A DNA stretch of 29,690 nt from Actinomycetes bacterium (GCA_023389745.1 JAEWED010000137.1:1-29690), one strand, 5' to 3'; counted from the first letter of the stretch, positions 1 through 8,596 are shown. Numbers and translations: made by a program. Notes: generated by a model not told the origin, from the letters alone.

Positions 1-38
1 CCCTGATGCCGCCCACGACCGGCACGAACGCCCCGTGC

Positions 39-740
39 TCACGTCGTCGGGTCGAGCAGCTCCCGGACCAGTGAGCCGGCGAGCCAGCGCTCGTAGCGCT
101 GCGGGCTCCAGCCGGCCCGGTGGGTCAGGTGGTGGAAGACCATCGGGCTGTTGAGGAGCCAGAGCACGTCGACCGCGTCGCCCGGCCGGAGACCTGCGCG
201 CAGCGGAGCGACACTCCGGACCGACTCGATCACCGCCGTGGCACCCGCTCGCCGCCGCTCCTCGGTGGTCGTCGCGAGCGCTTCGAGCTCGGGGTCGACG
301 GCCGCCGCTCGGTCGAGTGCGACCAGGACCTCAGCAGCGCCCTCCATGATGCGGCGCACCGCGCTGGCGTAGGCCCGAAGGCGATCCGCTGCCGTCGGCG
401 CCTCCCAGACGTCTCGCATCCAGTCCCTGGCGTTCACCACGACCGGCGCGTCGTCGCCGGCGATCGACCGGTCGATGACCGCTGCCATCAGCGTCGGCTT
501 GTTGCCGAAGACGGCGTACACCGTCTGCACCGCGACACCCGCCTGGTCGGCGATCGCGGCGATGGTCGTCGCTGCGTACCCGTCCCGGACGAACAGCTCC
601 CCCGCGGCATCGGCGATGGAACGGCGCGTGCGCAGCGCGCTCTCCGAACGCCGGGTGGGCCTCGCGACCTCGCCGCTCGTGACCTCGCCGCCCTTGACCT
701 CGTCCCTCTTGACGTCGTCGCTCTTGACCTCGTCAGGCAT
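39..740 (-). CDS. TetR/AcrR-family transcriptional repressor
   Basis: A 233-residue DNA-binding regulator. The TetR helix-turn-helix lies at about residues 37-84: a first helix ending AAGELFVRDGYAATTIAAIA, then DQAGVAVQTVYAVFGNKPTL, the family's typical recognition helix and its YxxFGNK tail. The remaining residues form the helical ligand-binding and dimer domain, too divergent to name a ligand. The ATG at 740 is preferred because a TACTCT -10 box ends exactly 6 nt upstream. Residues 4-25 are a low-complexity five-residue repeat (DEVK, DDVK, DEVK, GEVT, GEVA) ahead of the HTH. The gene diverges from a cupin gene, and two matched palindromes lie between them over its own -10 and -35 boxes, so autorepression and control of the cupin are likely. 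The family is certain; the effector is unknown. Confidence 0.93.
   Translation of the reverse strand: MPDEVKSDDVKRDEVKGGEVTSGEVARPTRRSESALRTRRSIADAAGELFVRDGYAATTIAAIADQAGVAVQTVYAVFGNKPTLMAAVIDRSIAGDDAPVVVNARDWMRDVWEAPTAADRLRAYASAVRRIMEGAAEVLVALDRAAAVDPELEALATTTEERRRAGATAVIESVRSVAPLRAGLRPGDAVDVLWLLNSPMVFHHLTHRAGWSPQRYERWLAGSLVRELLDPTT
666..740. repeat. 15-bp tandem repeat, five copies, at the start of the TetR gene
   Basis: Five 15-bp units begin at 666, 681, 696, 711 and 726, all opening with GAC(C/G)TCG on the plus strand. The last unit contains the start codon. They encode an acidic five-residue repeat at the repressor N-terminus. The unit length is a multiple of three, so changes in copy number would keep the frame. 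Confidence 0.85.
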
Positions 741-777
741 CTCGTTAGAGTATCGCTCTATTGAATAGAGTCCGACT
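741..777 (-). promoter_or_regulatory. tetR promoter, leaderless layout
   Basis: On the minus strand the -10 box TACTCT lies at 747-752, six bases before the ATG at 740. A -35-like AGTCGG lies at 772-777, giving a 19-bp spacer. No Shine-Dalgarno sequence is visible between the -10 box and the ATG, so the transcript probably begins at or next to the start codon. Confidence 0.55.
746..760. promoter_or_regulatory. Probable TetR operator 1 (over tetR -10)
   Basis: TAGAGTATCGCTCTA, with 5-bp arms TAGAG/CTCTA. It shares the TAGAGTnnnnCTCTA frame with operator 2, whose centre is exactly 20 bp away (about two helical turns). It covers the tetR -10 box. Confidence 0.72.
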
Positions 778-781
778 CTAT
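765..781. promoter_or_regulatory. Probable TetR operator 2 (over tetR -35)
   Basis: ATAGAGTCCGACTCTAT is a perfect palindrome with 7-bp arms and a 3-nt centre. It covers the likely -35 box of the repressor gene (AGTCGG on the minus strand, 772-777). A plus-strand TAGAGT at 766-771 could be the cupin gene's -10 box. Confidence 0.78.
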
Positions 782-836
782 CGAAATGCTGGCTCCGGAC
801 CGTCGGACGTCAGCGGGCGACCGAGGAGGTCCCGCC

Positions 837-1322
837 ATGGCCGAACGACTCCAGGGCTCCACAGCCGTCGACCGCTGGTTCCTGGGCTCACGCCTCCGCA
901 TCGTGTGCGACGCCGTCACGACGGACGGCACGCTGACCGTCCTCGAGCAGTGGGCACCGTCGGGGTTCTCTCCCCCGCTCCACGTCCACCACCGTGAGGA
1001 CACCGCGCTGCACGTGCTCGACGGTCGTCTCACCGTCGTCGTCGGTGACGTCACCTCGTCGATCGGCTCCGGGGAGTTGGACTGGCTGCCGAGGGACGTG
1101 CCGCACACCTTCCGGGTCGACTCCGACGGCGCACACTTCCTGGAGTACGCGACCCCCGGCGGGGTCGAGGCGTTCCACCTCGACGCCAGCGAACCTGCCG
1201 TCGCCCCCGGCCTGCCCGAGCCTGCAGCACCCGACGTGCCGAGGCTCGTCGAGGCGTTCGCCCGCTACGGCGGAGAGATCCTCGGACCGCCGCTCCCGTC
1301 GGACCTGGCCCTGGACGCCTGA
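837..1322 (+). CDS. Cupin-domain protein
   Basis: A 161-residue single-domain cupin. The metal-binding motif 1 reads HVHHREDTALHVLDG, with the HxH pair and an acidic ligand, and motif 2 is LPRDVPHTF with the second His. Small cupins of this type include quercetinase-like dioxygenases and isomerases; the substrate cannot be read from sequence. An in-frame ATG exists at 786, but GGAGG at 824-828 is correctly placed for the ATG at 837, so the shorter start is chosen. The gene is divergent from the TetR repressor and shares its operator region, so it is the likely regulated target, perhaps acting on the repressor's inducer. A bulged hairpin follows its stop, facing a convergent gene. Confidence 0.88.
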   Translation: MAERLQGSTAVDRWFLGSRLRIVCDAVTTDGTLTVLEQWAPSGFSPPLHVHHREDTALHVLDGRLTVVVGDVTSSIGSGELDWLPRDVPHTFRVDSDGAHFLEYATPGGVEAFHLDASEPAVAPGLPEPAAPDVPRLVEAFARYGGEILGPPLPSDLALDA

Positions 1323-1335
1323 GCCGGGGCGCTGG

Positions 1336-1361
1336 CCACGTCCCGGGTGTGCCCGCCGTGG
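1336..1361. terminator. Possible bidirectional terminator between convergent genes
   Basis: Outer arms CCACG (1336-1340) and CGTGG (1357-1361) enclose an inner CGGG-TGTG-CCCG hairpin (1344-1355). It sits in the 40-bp gap between the cupin stop and the stop of the opposing membrane-protein gene. There is no T-run. Confidence 0.4.
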
Positions 1362-1362
1362 A

Positions 1363-2901
1363 TCAGGGGCTGTCGTCCGACCCGACGCAGCGGTCGGCGA
1401 GCTCAGGGCTGCACCACAGCGAGCGCTCCCCGTACTCCCCCGCCCGGGTCCAGTCGAGGCGCTCGAGCTCGACGGTGAGCTCGGAGTCGGTCGGCCACAG
1501 CACGACGTCCGGCGCGGCACGCCCGAACGCGTCGACCCAGTCACCCTCGCCGCGCAGCATCCGTCGGTAGTCGATGAGCTGCGCCGCCCCGGGTCGGTCG
1601 TCGACGAACGCGTTCGCCCGCTCCCCGAATCGCCACGCCAGGTAGTTGCCACCCTCGACCGTGGTGAGCACCCGCACGTCGTCGCCGATGAGCCCCGCCT
1701 CGTCGAGTCGGGCGAACGCCTCGGTGTCGAAGCGCTCCAGGTCGTAGCCGTTCGTCGTCGACGGCGGATCGGTCACCCCGAACGCAGCGAGCAGCGCGAC
1801 CACCGAGACCACGGCGCCGAACAAGCAGGTCCTCCGGGCCGCCGTGCCGGAGGGCACCGGGATGGAGCCGACACCGCGCAACGCCACCGCGGCGAACGGC
1901 AACAGGCTGATCGCGGCGATCGGGATCATGCGCAGCCCGGACACACCGACGAGCACGAGCAGCACCGACGCACCGAGCGAGCCCCACCGGCGGGTCCGCC
2001 AGCTGCCCCAGATCGCGAGCACTCCGAGCGCGAGCATCGGCCAGAGCATCGAGGTGCCGAGGCCGGGCCGGGCCCACTCGTTGTAGGCCTGGAGCGCCTC
2101 GCGCTCGATCGGGTCGCCGAACTGTCGCACGGGCAGGAGCAGCAGCTCGAACCGGTCCGGGTAGAGCGCAGCGCCGACGACGGTGCCCAGCGCAGCGCCC
2201 GACAGCGGGAGCACGTCTCCCCAGGTGACGCGCCGATCGTCGATGACCCTGGCCATGGCGCAGAGCCCGAGCACGACCAACCCGTACACCCAGGATCCGT
2301 GCATGTTGACCCACAGCGCGAAAAGGGCGACCAGCCACCACGGCGACCACCGTCGGGTCCACACCAGCAGCGCAACGGCGAGCAGCAGGAACGACACCAG
2401 GTGCGGGCGTGGTCCGAGGAACTCGACGACGGAGAGCGCGGCGAGCCCCGACGGCACGACGATCTCGAGCAGTCGCCCTCGCTCGTCGAGCGGGCCGCAC
2501 AACGCCACCAACGCGGCGCCCAGGAGCCCGGCCACCAGCGCGACGAGGATCCTGACGCCGGTGACGCCGGCGACCTCCTCGGCGGCGGCGAGCGCGCCGG
2601 ACCAGACCCAGCTCGGCACCGGGAACGCCGTCGAGCTGTACAGGAAGGGGTTCGCCGACGGGAACCCGTCGTCGAGGAGCAGCCGACCGGTCGCCAGGTG
2701 CGTCAGCACGCTGTTGTCGGCGATGGGCTGCACCGCCGTGACCAGCGCCGCGCAGGCGCCGACCACGAACATGACCGCGCCCGACGAACCGCGGACCGCA
2801 CCCGACGAGCCGTCACCGCCGGCTGACCCGGTGTCGGGGTCGAGCGCCGCGACTCCGAGCGGGGACTCGGCGCCGCCAGGCGCGACCTCGACCGGGGTCA
2901 C
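1363..2901 (-). CDS. Multispanning membrane protein, GT-C glycosyltransferase-like
   Basis: A 512-residue integral membrane protein with about ten hydrophobic segments between residues 43 and 375, then a soluble C-terminal domain of about 130 residues. The early pattern HLATGRLLLDDGFPSANPFLY, followed by SWVWSGALAA, resembles the first loop of GT-C-fold glycosyltransferase-like proteins (aromatic/acidic start, then G-x-P-x-x-NPF). No catalytic Asp pair is proven. It starts with GTG one base after the tadC stop, so it is the last gene of the Tad operon and likely translationally coupled. A role in modifying or exporting a surface component of the pilus is inferred from position only. It could equally be a membrane protein of unknown function. 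Confidence 0.72.
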   Translation of the reverse strand: MTPVEVAPGGAESPLGVAALDPDTGSAGGDGSSGAVRGSSGAVMFVVGACAALVTAVQPIADNSVLTHLATGRLLLDDGFPSANPFLYSSTAFPVPSWVWSGALAAAEEVAGVTGVRILVALVAGLLGAALVALCGPLDERGRLLEIVVPSGLAALSVVEFLGPRPHLVSFLLLAVALLVWTRRWSPWWLVALFALWVNMHGSWVYGLVVLGLCAMARVIDDRRVTWGDVLPLSGAALGTVVGAALYPDRFELLLLPVRQFGDPIEREALQAYNEWARPGLGTSMLWPMLALGVLAIWGSWRTRRWGSLGASVLLVLVGVSGLRMIPIAAISLLPFAAVALRGVGSIPVPSGTAARRTCLFGAVVSVVALLAAFGVTDPPSTTNGYDLERFDTEAFARLDEAGLIGDDVRVLTTVEGGNYLAWRFGERANAFVDDRPGAAQLIDYRRMLRGEGDWVDAFGRAAPDVVLWPTDSELTVELERLDWTRAGEYGERSLWCSPELADRCVGSDDSP

Positions 2902-2902
2902 G

Positions 2903-3829
2903 TCAGAGGTTCTCGACGATCATCATCATCGCCGGGCCGAGCACCACGACGAACAGCGCCGGGAAGATGCAGAACACCATCGGGATCAGCATCTTCACCG
3001 GTGCCTTCTGGGCACGCTCCTGGGCGAGCTGACGACGCTTGATGCGCATCTCCTCGGCCTGGCCGCGCAGCACACGTCCGATCGACACACCGAAGGTGTC
3101 GGCCTGGATGATCGCGAGCACGAACGAGCGCAGCTCGGGTGTGTCGCAGCGCTCGTCCATGGCACGCATGGCATCGGCGCGCGACGCTCCGGCCCGGGTC
3201 TCACCCAGCATCCTGGAGAACTCCTCGGTGAGCGGACCGGGCACGGCGTGGATCACCCGGTCGAGCGCCTGCTCGAAGCCGAGACCGGCCTCGACCGAGA
3301 TGGTCAACAGGTCGAGCACGTCGGGCAGCGACCGCTGGATCTTCTGCTGGCGGTCCTCGACCTTCCGGTTCAGCACCGAGTCGGGCCCGATGAGGAACAC
3401 CGCCATCAGCAGACCGCCGACGGCGAGCCTGAGCGTGCCGTCGAAGGGCGTCAGGTTGATGACGAACACGAACACGAACGTGAGCGCCGCGGCGACCACG
3501 GTCACCACCCGGATCGCCAGGAAGCGGTCGACCGCCTGGGGCGACGGGTTGCCCATGTGGATGAACTTCTGGCGCACCTTGTCGACGTAGCCGGTCGGTG
3601 TCAGCCGGCGGCCGACCCCGGTCAGGCCCTCGACCACCGGCTTGAAGGCCCGGTCCCGGAGGGGGTCCAGCATCTCCTGGTCGCGCTTGTTCTCGACCTC
3701 GTAGCCGCCGAGCTGGCGGAGCGACTCGCGCACCACCTGCCGCTCGTCGAGCTGGGTGAACACGGTGTAGATGACCACGCCGACGGCGCCAGCGATGAGC
3801 AGTGAGGAGATCAGCAACAGTGGGGACAT
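2903..3829 (-). CDS. tadC: TadC, type II secretion F-family pilus platform protein
   Basis: A 308-residue inner-membrane protein. It has an N-terminal membrane segment (residues 3-24), a pair at about 107-150, a cytoplasmic T2SSF domain with the signature DVLDLLTISVEAGLGFEQAL at about 170-190, and a final membrane pair ending at the C-terminus (KMLIPMVFCIFPALFVVVLG). T2SSF proteins form the platform that couples the CpaF ATPase to pilin assembly. In Tad systems two half-size copies, TadB and TadC, replace the single larger PilC/GspF. The gene begins 4 bp after the tadB stop and ends 1 bp before the next start, so it is embedded in the operon. Length and topology are normal for TadC. Confidence 0.92.
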   Translation of the reverse strand: MSPLLLISSLLIAGAVGVVIYTVFTQLDERQVVRESLRQLGGYEVENKRDQEMLDPLRDRAFKPVVEGLTGVGRRLTPTGYVDKVRQKFIHMGNPSPQAVDRFLAIRVVTVVAAALTFVFVFVINLTPFDGTLRLAVGGLLMAVFLIGPDSVLNRKVEDRQQKIQRSLPDVLDLLTISVEAGLGFEQALDRVIHAVPGPLTEEFSRMLGETRAGASRADAMRAMDERCDTPELRSFVLAIIQADTFGVSIGRVLRGQAEEMRIKRRQLAQERAQKAPVKMLIPMVFCIFPALFVVVLGPAMMMIVENL

Positions 3830-3833
3830 GTGC

Positions 3834-5834
3834 TCACACCTCGATCGTGATGCACTTCTTCATCCAGGCGAACCCGATGCCCATCATCACCAGCGCGGCG
3901 ATGACGAGGGCGTATCCGATCCCTGGGGTGAAGAGCAGCTTGATGTACTCGGGGTTCATGACGAACATCACGGCGGCGAGCGCCGGGGGCAGTCCGCCGA
4001 TGATGAACGCGCTGATCCGGCCTTCTGCGGTGAGGGTGTTGACCTCACGGCGGAGCCGTTCGCGCTGGGTCATGGTGTCGGCGACGGTCAACAGGAGCTC
4101 AGCCAGGTTGCCGCCGACCTCTCGCTGGATGCGGATGGCCATGACCGCCCAGGCGAAGTCGTCGCTCTGCATGCGTTCGGCGACCGCTTCGAGGGACTCC
4201 TCGAGGGAGCGACCGAGCCGGGTCTCCGACACCACACGTCGCAGCTCACGCCCCATGGGCTCGTCGACCTCGGTGGAGCAGGACTCGAAGCCCTGACCGA
4301 TCGAGTAGCCCGCACGCAGCGTTCCGGCGAGCAGGGTGAGCATGTCGGGCAGCAGCGCCCGGAACGCCTTCTGGCGCTTGCGGATGAGGAAGTTCAGCAC
4401 GGCGGTCGGCAGGATCGCACCGACGACCGCGACGACCAGGGCCACGAGGATGTTCCCCGTGAGCAGGAAGGCCAGCACCGTGAGGATGAGCGCACCGACC
4501 GCGGTGAAGAACATCGCCTCTGGCGCACGCAACGGCAGGTTGGCCTGCTCGAGCTTCGTCTCGACCGTCTCGAGGATGCCGCGCTTGTCGGCGATGTCGC
4601 CGGTGAACTCGACCGCCCTCTGGAGGATCGGCACCGTCGTGTGGCTCTCGGCGCCCCCGGTGAGCTCCTCGGGGACCTCGACGCCGTAGGACTCCTCGTA
4701 CACCTCGAGGCGGCGGCTCAGGTTGTTCTCCTCGGGCACGATGACCGAGGCCACGACCCAGGCGAGCATGGCCACGGCTGCCAGGCCGAGCACCAGGATG
4801 AGGATCTTCGCGACGCCGCTGGTCAGGAACCCGCCGCCGGCATCGGCTGTCGAGGCCACCGGTGCCAGACCGACCACACCGGTGCGCAGCGCGTCCGGTG
4901 CGTACGACACCACCGTGCGGGTGTCACCGCTGGCGACGGTCAGGGGAACCTGACCGCCCGTGCTCTCGATCGGGGCGAAGGTCAGCTCGAAGCGCCCCGC
5001 GAGCGCCGCGGCGACGTCCTCGTAGGCGCCGGCGAGCTGTTCGTCGTTCTCCAGGACCTCGATGGACCCGCCCAGGTCGTCGACCATGGCGGACAGGGTG
5101 TTCAGGTCCGCTCCCTTGGGGATCGCGACGACGTCGAGTCGGACGCCGGCCCGTTCCAGTGCGGATTCCGCGGCCGAGGCCTTGGCGCCCACGGCATTGC
5201 TCGGCGAGGCCGTGAACAGCACGACCGTGCCGACCGAGCCCGGATCGCGGTCGTCGAGCAGCTCTGCGGCACGGACCAGTCCGTCCCAGGTCGCCGAGGT
5301 GCCCTCCGGGGCGATGCCGGCGAGGCCGGCCTCGATGGGTGCGAGCGACGACGTCGGTCCGGTCTGCACCGAGGCACCGCCTCCGGTGCTGACCACGCCG
5401 AGGGTGGCCACCGGGCCGGCACCTGGCATCAGCGGCTCGAGTCCTGCCTTGGCGAGCTGCACGGTCGCGTTGCCGAGCGCCGCGGCGTTGTCGATGACGA
5501 CGACGACCTCGTTGCGCACGCCGCCGGCGACGTCACGGACGCCGGTGGTCGCGACCGCATCGCCACCCGAGCTCAGCTCGAGGGTCTCGGCACCCGCGCC
5601 GACGACCGATCCGTGGACCTGCACCTCGTCGCCGGTGGCGTCGATGCGATCGACGACGACCGAGGTTCCGGCATCGTCCTGGGCGCGTGCTGCGCCGGCG
5701 TCGGTGACCACGAAGCCACCGACGGCCATGAGGAGCAGGGTCGCGCACAGCGACCACCACAGACGCTGGCCCCTGCTCTGTGGACGAACGGTGCTGCGGG
5801 GCCGGATCGACCGCCGCGTCGAGGAGGCACTCAC
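3834..5834 (-). CDS. tadB: TadB fused to an N-terminal von Willebrand A-like domain
   Basis: A 666-residue fusion. Residues 21-52 look like a signal peptide or signal anchor (hydrophobic core LWWSLCATLLLMAVGGFVV, then AGAARA). Residues 108-280 form a VWA-like domain exposed outside the membrane, residues 342-366 are a membrane segment, and residues 437-666 are a standard TadB with membrane pairs and the T2SSF signature LLPDMLTLLAGTLRAGYSIG. The VWA metal site appears lost: DxSxS reads DNAAA at 115-119, and the usual TDG strand end reads TAS. It starts with GTG in a 4-bp GTGA overlap with the cpaF stop, which implies coupled translation. The TadB half is certain. The extracellular VWA half may bind the pilus or envelope, which is inference. 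Confidence 0.92.
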   Translation of the reverse strand: MSASSTRRSIRPRSTVRPQSRGQRLWWSLCATLLLMAVGGFVVTDAGAARAQDDAGTSVVVDRIDATGDEVQVHGSVVGAGAETLELSSGGDAVATTGVRDVAGGVRNEVVVVIDNAAALGNATVQLAKAGLEPLMPGAGPVATLGVVSTGGGASVQTGPTSSLAPIEAGLAGIAPEGTSATWDGLVRAAELLDDRDPGSVGTVVLFTASPSNAVGAKASAAESALERAGVRLDVVAIPKGADLNTLSAMVDDLGGSIEVLENDEQLAGAYEDVAAALAGRFELTFAPIESTGGQVPLTVASGDTRTVVSYAPDALRTGVVGLAPVASTADAGGGFLTSGVAKILILVLGLAAVAMLAWVVASVIVPEENNLSRRLEVYEESYGVEVPEELTGGAESHTTVPILQRAVEFTGDIADKRGILETVETKLEQANLPLRAPEAMFFTAVGALILTVLAFLLTGNILVALVVAVVGAILPTAVLNFLIRKRQKAFRALLPDMLTLLAGTLRAGYSIGQGFESCSTEVDEPMGRELRRVVSETRLGRSLEESLEAVAERMQSDDFAWAVMAIRIQREVGGNLAELLLTVADTMTQRERLRREVNTLTAEGRISAFIIGGLPPALAAVMFVMNPEYIKLLFTPGIGYALVIAALVMMGIGFAWMKKCITIEV

Positions 5835-7237
5835 AGGCGGCCCACCGCCTTGCGCTCCTGCGCGTCGGGCGAGAACACCTCGGCGCCCAGGCGGATGCCC
5901 TGGTCGGCGAGCTTCTCCGCGAACTTCGGGCGGACACCGGTCGGCTTCAGCTGACCGCGGTAGCGGCCGTGCTCGTCCACACCGGCGGCGAAGTCGAACA
6001 GGAAGATGTCCTGCAGCGTGATGACGTCGCCCTCCATGCCCTGCACCTCGGTGATGTGGGTGACACGACGGGTGCCGTCCCGCAGGCGGGTGAGCTGCAC
6101 GATGACGTCGATCGCCGAGGCCATCTGCTCCCGGATCGCCCGCACCGGCAGGTCGAAGCCGGCCATCAGCACCAGCGTCTCGAGACGGGCGAGGGTGTCA
6201 CGAGGGCTGTTGGCGTGGACGGTCGTGAGCGAGCCGTCGTGGCCGGTGTTCATGGCCTGGAGCATGTCGAGCGCCTCGCCGGAACGACACTCACCGACGA
6301 CGATGCGGTCGGGGCGCATACGCAGCGTGTTCTTGACCAGGTCGCGGATCGTGACCTCGCCGCGACCCTCGACGTTCGGCGGGCGGGACTCCATGCAGAG
6401 CACGTGCTCCTGGTTGAGCTGGAGCTCCTTCGCGTCCTCGACGGTGACGATGCGCTCGTCGTCGGGGATGAAGCTCGACAGCACGTTGAGCATCGTGGTC
6501 TTACCGGTACCGGTACCACCGGCGACCACTCCGTTGAGCCGGCCGACGATGCACGCCTGGAGGAACCTGGCGGAGTGCGGGCTGACCGACCCGAAGCGGA
6601 TCAGGTCGTCGATCTTGAGCGGATCGGCGGAGAACTTGCGGATGGTGAGGAACGGTCCGCCGATCGCCAGCGGCGAGATCACCGCGTTGACACGGGAGCC
6701 GTCGGGCAGACGGGCGTCCACCATCGGGGTCGACTCGTCGATGCGTCGGCCGATCTCGGAGACGATCTTGTCGATGACCCGTCGCACGTGGTCCTCGTCG
6801 AGGAAGCGGACCTCGGGGTCCTTGGTCAGCTTGCCGCTGCGCTCCACGAAGACCCGCTCGGGCCCGTTGACCATGATCTCGGTGACCTCCTCCTCCTTGA
6901 GGAGTCGGTCGATCGGGCCGTAGCCGAGGATGTCGTCCGCGACGTCCTGGATCAGGCGTGCCTTGTCGGCGGCCGACAGCGGGACCCGCTCCTGGGCGAT
7001 CGCCGCGTGCAGCTGGTCGTTCACCCGGCGCCGCAGGTCCTCCTCTGAGAGCCGGCGGTCGAACAGGATCGGGCCCAGCTCGTCGATCAGCTGCTGGTGG
7101 ATGCGGTGACGCAGCTCGGTGCCCGCGGCGTCCTGGCGTGGCGGGGTCGCCGCCAGAGCAGTGCCGGGCGACGGGGGCTGGTTCGGCACTCCGTTGCCGC
7201 CGGACTGTTGGCTGTTGATGCGCTCGGACAGCGACAC
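5831..7237 (-). CDS. cpaF: CpaF/TadA, secretion ATPase of the Tad pilus
   Basis: A 468-residue hexameric ATPase of the VirB11/GspE superfamily that powers Flp pilus assembly from the cytoplasmic side. The N-terminal domain includes the conserved ILGYGPIDRLLKEEEVTEIM block at 103-122. The Walker A motif is GGTGTGKTT (240-248), the Asp box is VTVEDAKELQ (264-273), Walker B is RIVVGE ending in Glu316, and the His box is GHDGSLTTVHAN (332-343). All catalytic elements are intact and the length is typical. The first 40 residues are Pro/Gly/Ala-rich and probably disordered. It starts with GTG after a GGAG at 7243-7246, 69 bp below the cpaE stop, and overlaps tadB by 4 bp. Confidence 0.96.
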   Translation of the reverse strand: MSLSERINSQQSGGNGVPNQPPSPGTALAATPPRQDAAGTELRHRIHQQLIDELGPILFDRRLSEEDLRRRVNDQLHAAIAQERVPLSAADKARLIQDVADDILGYGPIDRLLKEEEVTEIMVNGPERVFVERSGKLTKDPEVRFLDEDHVRRVIDKIVSEIGRRIDESTPMVDARLPDGSRVNAVISPLAIGGPFLTIRKFSADPLKIDDLIRFGSVSPHSARFLQACIVGRLNGVVAGGTGTGKTTMLNVLSSFIPDDERIVTVEDAKELQLNQEHVLCMESRPPNVEGRGEVTIRDLVKNTLRMRPDRIVVGECRSGEALDMLQAMNTGHDGSLTTVHANSPRDTLARLETLVLMAGFDLPVRAIREQMASAIDVIVQLTRLRDGTRRVTHITEVQGMEGDVITLQDIFLFDFAAGVDEHGRYRGQLKPTGVRPKFAEKLADQGIRLGAEVFSPDAQERKAVGRL

Positions 7238-7306
7238 TGCTCACTCCAGGTGTGGGGGTTCGGACGACTTCGGAGGACGACGAGGACCGGCGGTCCCCGC
7301 CCCGGC

Positions 7307-8596
7307 TCATCGACGACGCTTCGTCGTGGCCTCTCGCGGAAGGAACTGCTCGGCGAGCAGCTGGATGGACTTGCTGACGCCGGACTTGGGCGAGTGCAGC
7401 ACCACCGGCTCGCCCTTGTTGACCGACTGCGGCACCACCACGTCGCTCGGGATGAGCGCGTCGGCGGTCATCTGCAGGGTCCGCTCGACCTCGCTGACGT
7501 CGAGCTTCACCTTGCTGTTGGCCCGGTTGAGCACCAGCAGCAGCTTCTCCATCGGCGTGTTCAACAGGCGCAGCGTCTGCAGCCCGATCTTCACGTTCTT
7601 GATGTTCGGGATGTCCATGCCCGCCACGAGCATGACCTTGTCGGAGACCTCGACGAGGCCGAGCACGACGTCGTTGAAGTACGCCGGGGTGTCGACGATG
7701 ACGTACGAGCAGAACGTGCGCAGCATCTCGACGATCGCGATCATCTCGGCCGCGCCCACCTGGTCGGCGAACGCCGGCTCGAGCGGGGCCGGCATGACCC
7801 GCAGGCCCGACGGCTCGTGGGTGACCAGCAGGCTCTCGAGCAGCGGCGGGTCCATCCGGTCGAGGACCGCCACGGCGTCGACGATGGTGTGGTGCGGCGT
7901 CAGCTTGAGCATCACTGCGACGTCACCGAACTGCAGGTCGGCGTCGACGAGGCACACCGGCTTGTCGGAGCGCTGCGCGAGCGCCACGGCGAGCGACGTC
8001 GACAGCACGGACTTGCCGGCCCCGCCCTTGGTCGAGAACACGGTGAGGACCTGTCCGTTGACGGTCTCGATCGGCGTCGTGGCCTCCTCGACCGTCGGCG
8101 CCGGCGGTTCGGGGGTGCTGACCACCGCGACCGCCGCCCCGGCGCGTGGCGCCTGGTCGAGGGTGACGGCCAGGCGCTGCACGGCCTGTCCGAGCGCACC
8201 GGGTTCGCCGGACAGCGCCAGCACGTCTCGCACCCCGGCGCGCAGCGCCTGCTGCAGCAGCGTGGTGGTGAGCTCCTCGACGACGAGGACCGTGGCGAGC
8301 ATCGGGTACTTCGCCATCATCTGCTCGGCCGAGGACAGCACCGTCTCGTTCGCGCAGGACGGGCCCAGCACGACCACGACGGGCACCGTGCCGGTCAGGC
8401 GTGCCGCCAGCTCGTCGATCGTGGCGAACGGGGTCACACCGTCGCCGAGCATGCCCAGCATTCGCTCGAGGGTCGAGGGCTGCTCCTCGACGACCGCGAC
8501 GGACACTCGGATCACCGAGGACGGCTCGGGCACCGGCGTCGGGTTCTGGGATGCCACCGGGTCGACGTGGCTCGAAGTCATCATGTGCTCGCTCAC
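7307..8596 (-). CDS. cpaE: CpaE/TadZ, MinD-like localisation ATPase
   Basis: A 429-residue protein with an atypical receiver-like domain at about residues 30-145, lacking an obvious phospho-acceptor pocket. After a Pro/Ala linker comes a MinD/ParA-type ATPase. The deviant Walker A is KGGAGKS at 190-196, and VDADLQFGD at 217-225 supplies the switch and Walker B acidic residues. TadZ proteins place Tad pili in the cell and recruit CpaF. The GTG start overlaps the cpaB stop as GTGA, so the gene is translated with cpaB. An ATG four codons further in could also serve. Confidence 0.92.
   Translation of the reverse strand: MSEHMMTSSHVDPVASQNPTPVPEPSSVIRVSVAVVEEQPSTLERMLGMLGDGVTPFATIDELAARLTGTVPVVVVLGPSCANETVLSSAEQMMAKYPMLATVLVVEELTTTLLQQALRAGVRDVLALSGEPGALGQAVQRLAVTLDQAPRAGAAVAVVSTPEPPAPTVEEATTPIETVNGQVLTVFSTKGGAGKSVLSTSLAVALAQRSDKPVCLVDADLQFGDVAVMLKLTPHHTIVDAVAVLDRMDPPLLESLLVTHEPSGLRVMPAPLEPAFADQVGAAEMIAIVEMLRTFCSYVIVDTPAYFNDVVLGLVEVSDKVMLVAGMDIPNIKNVKIGLQTLRLLNTPMEKLLLVLNRANSKVKLDVSEVERTLQMTADALIPSDVVVPQSVNKGEPVVLHSPKSGVSKSIQLLAEQFLPREATTKRRR

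Noticed and set aside
22..38. Terminator after the TetR gene
   Set aside because: Only 5-bp arms (GCACG/CGTGC), too weak to call at the window edge.
3771..5954. A 727-codon open frame antisense to the VWA-tadB gene
   Set aside because: No domain or plausible hydrophobic pattern; tadB motifs are clear on the opposite strand.
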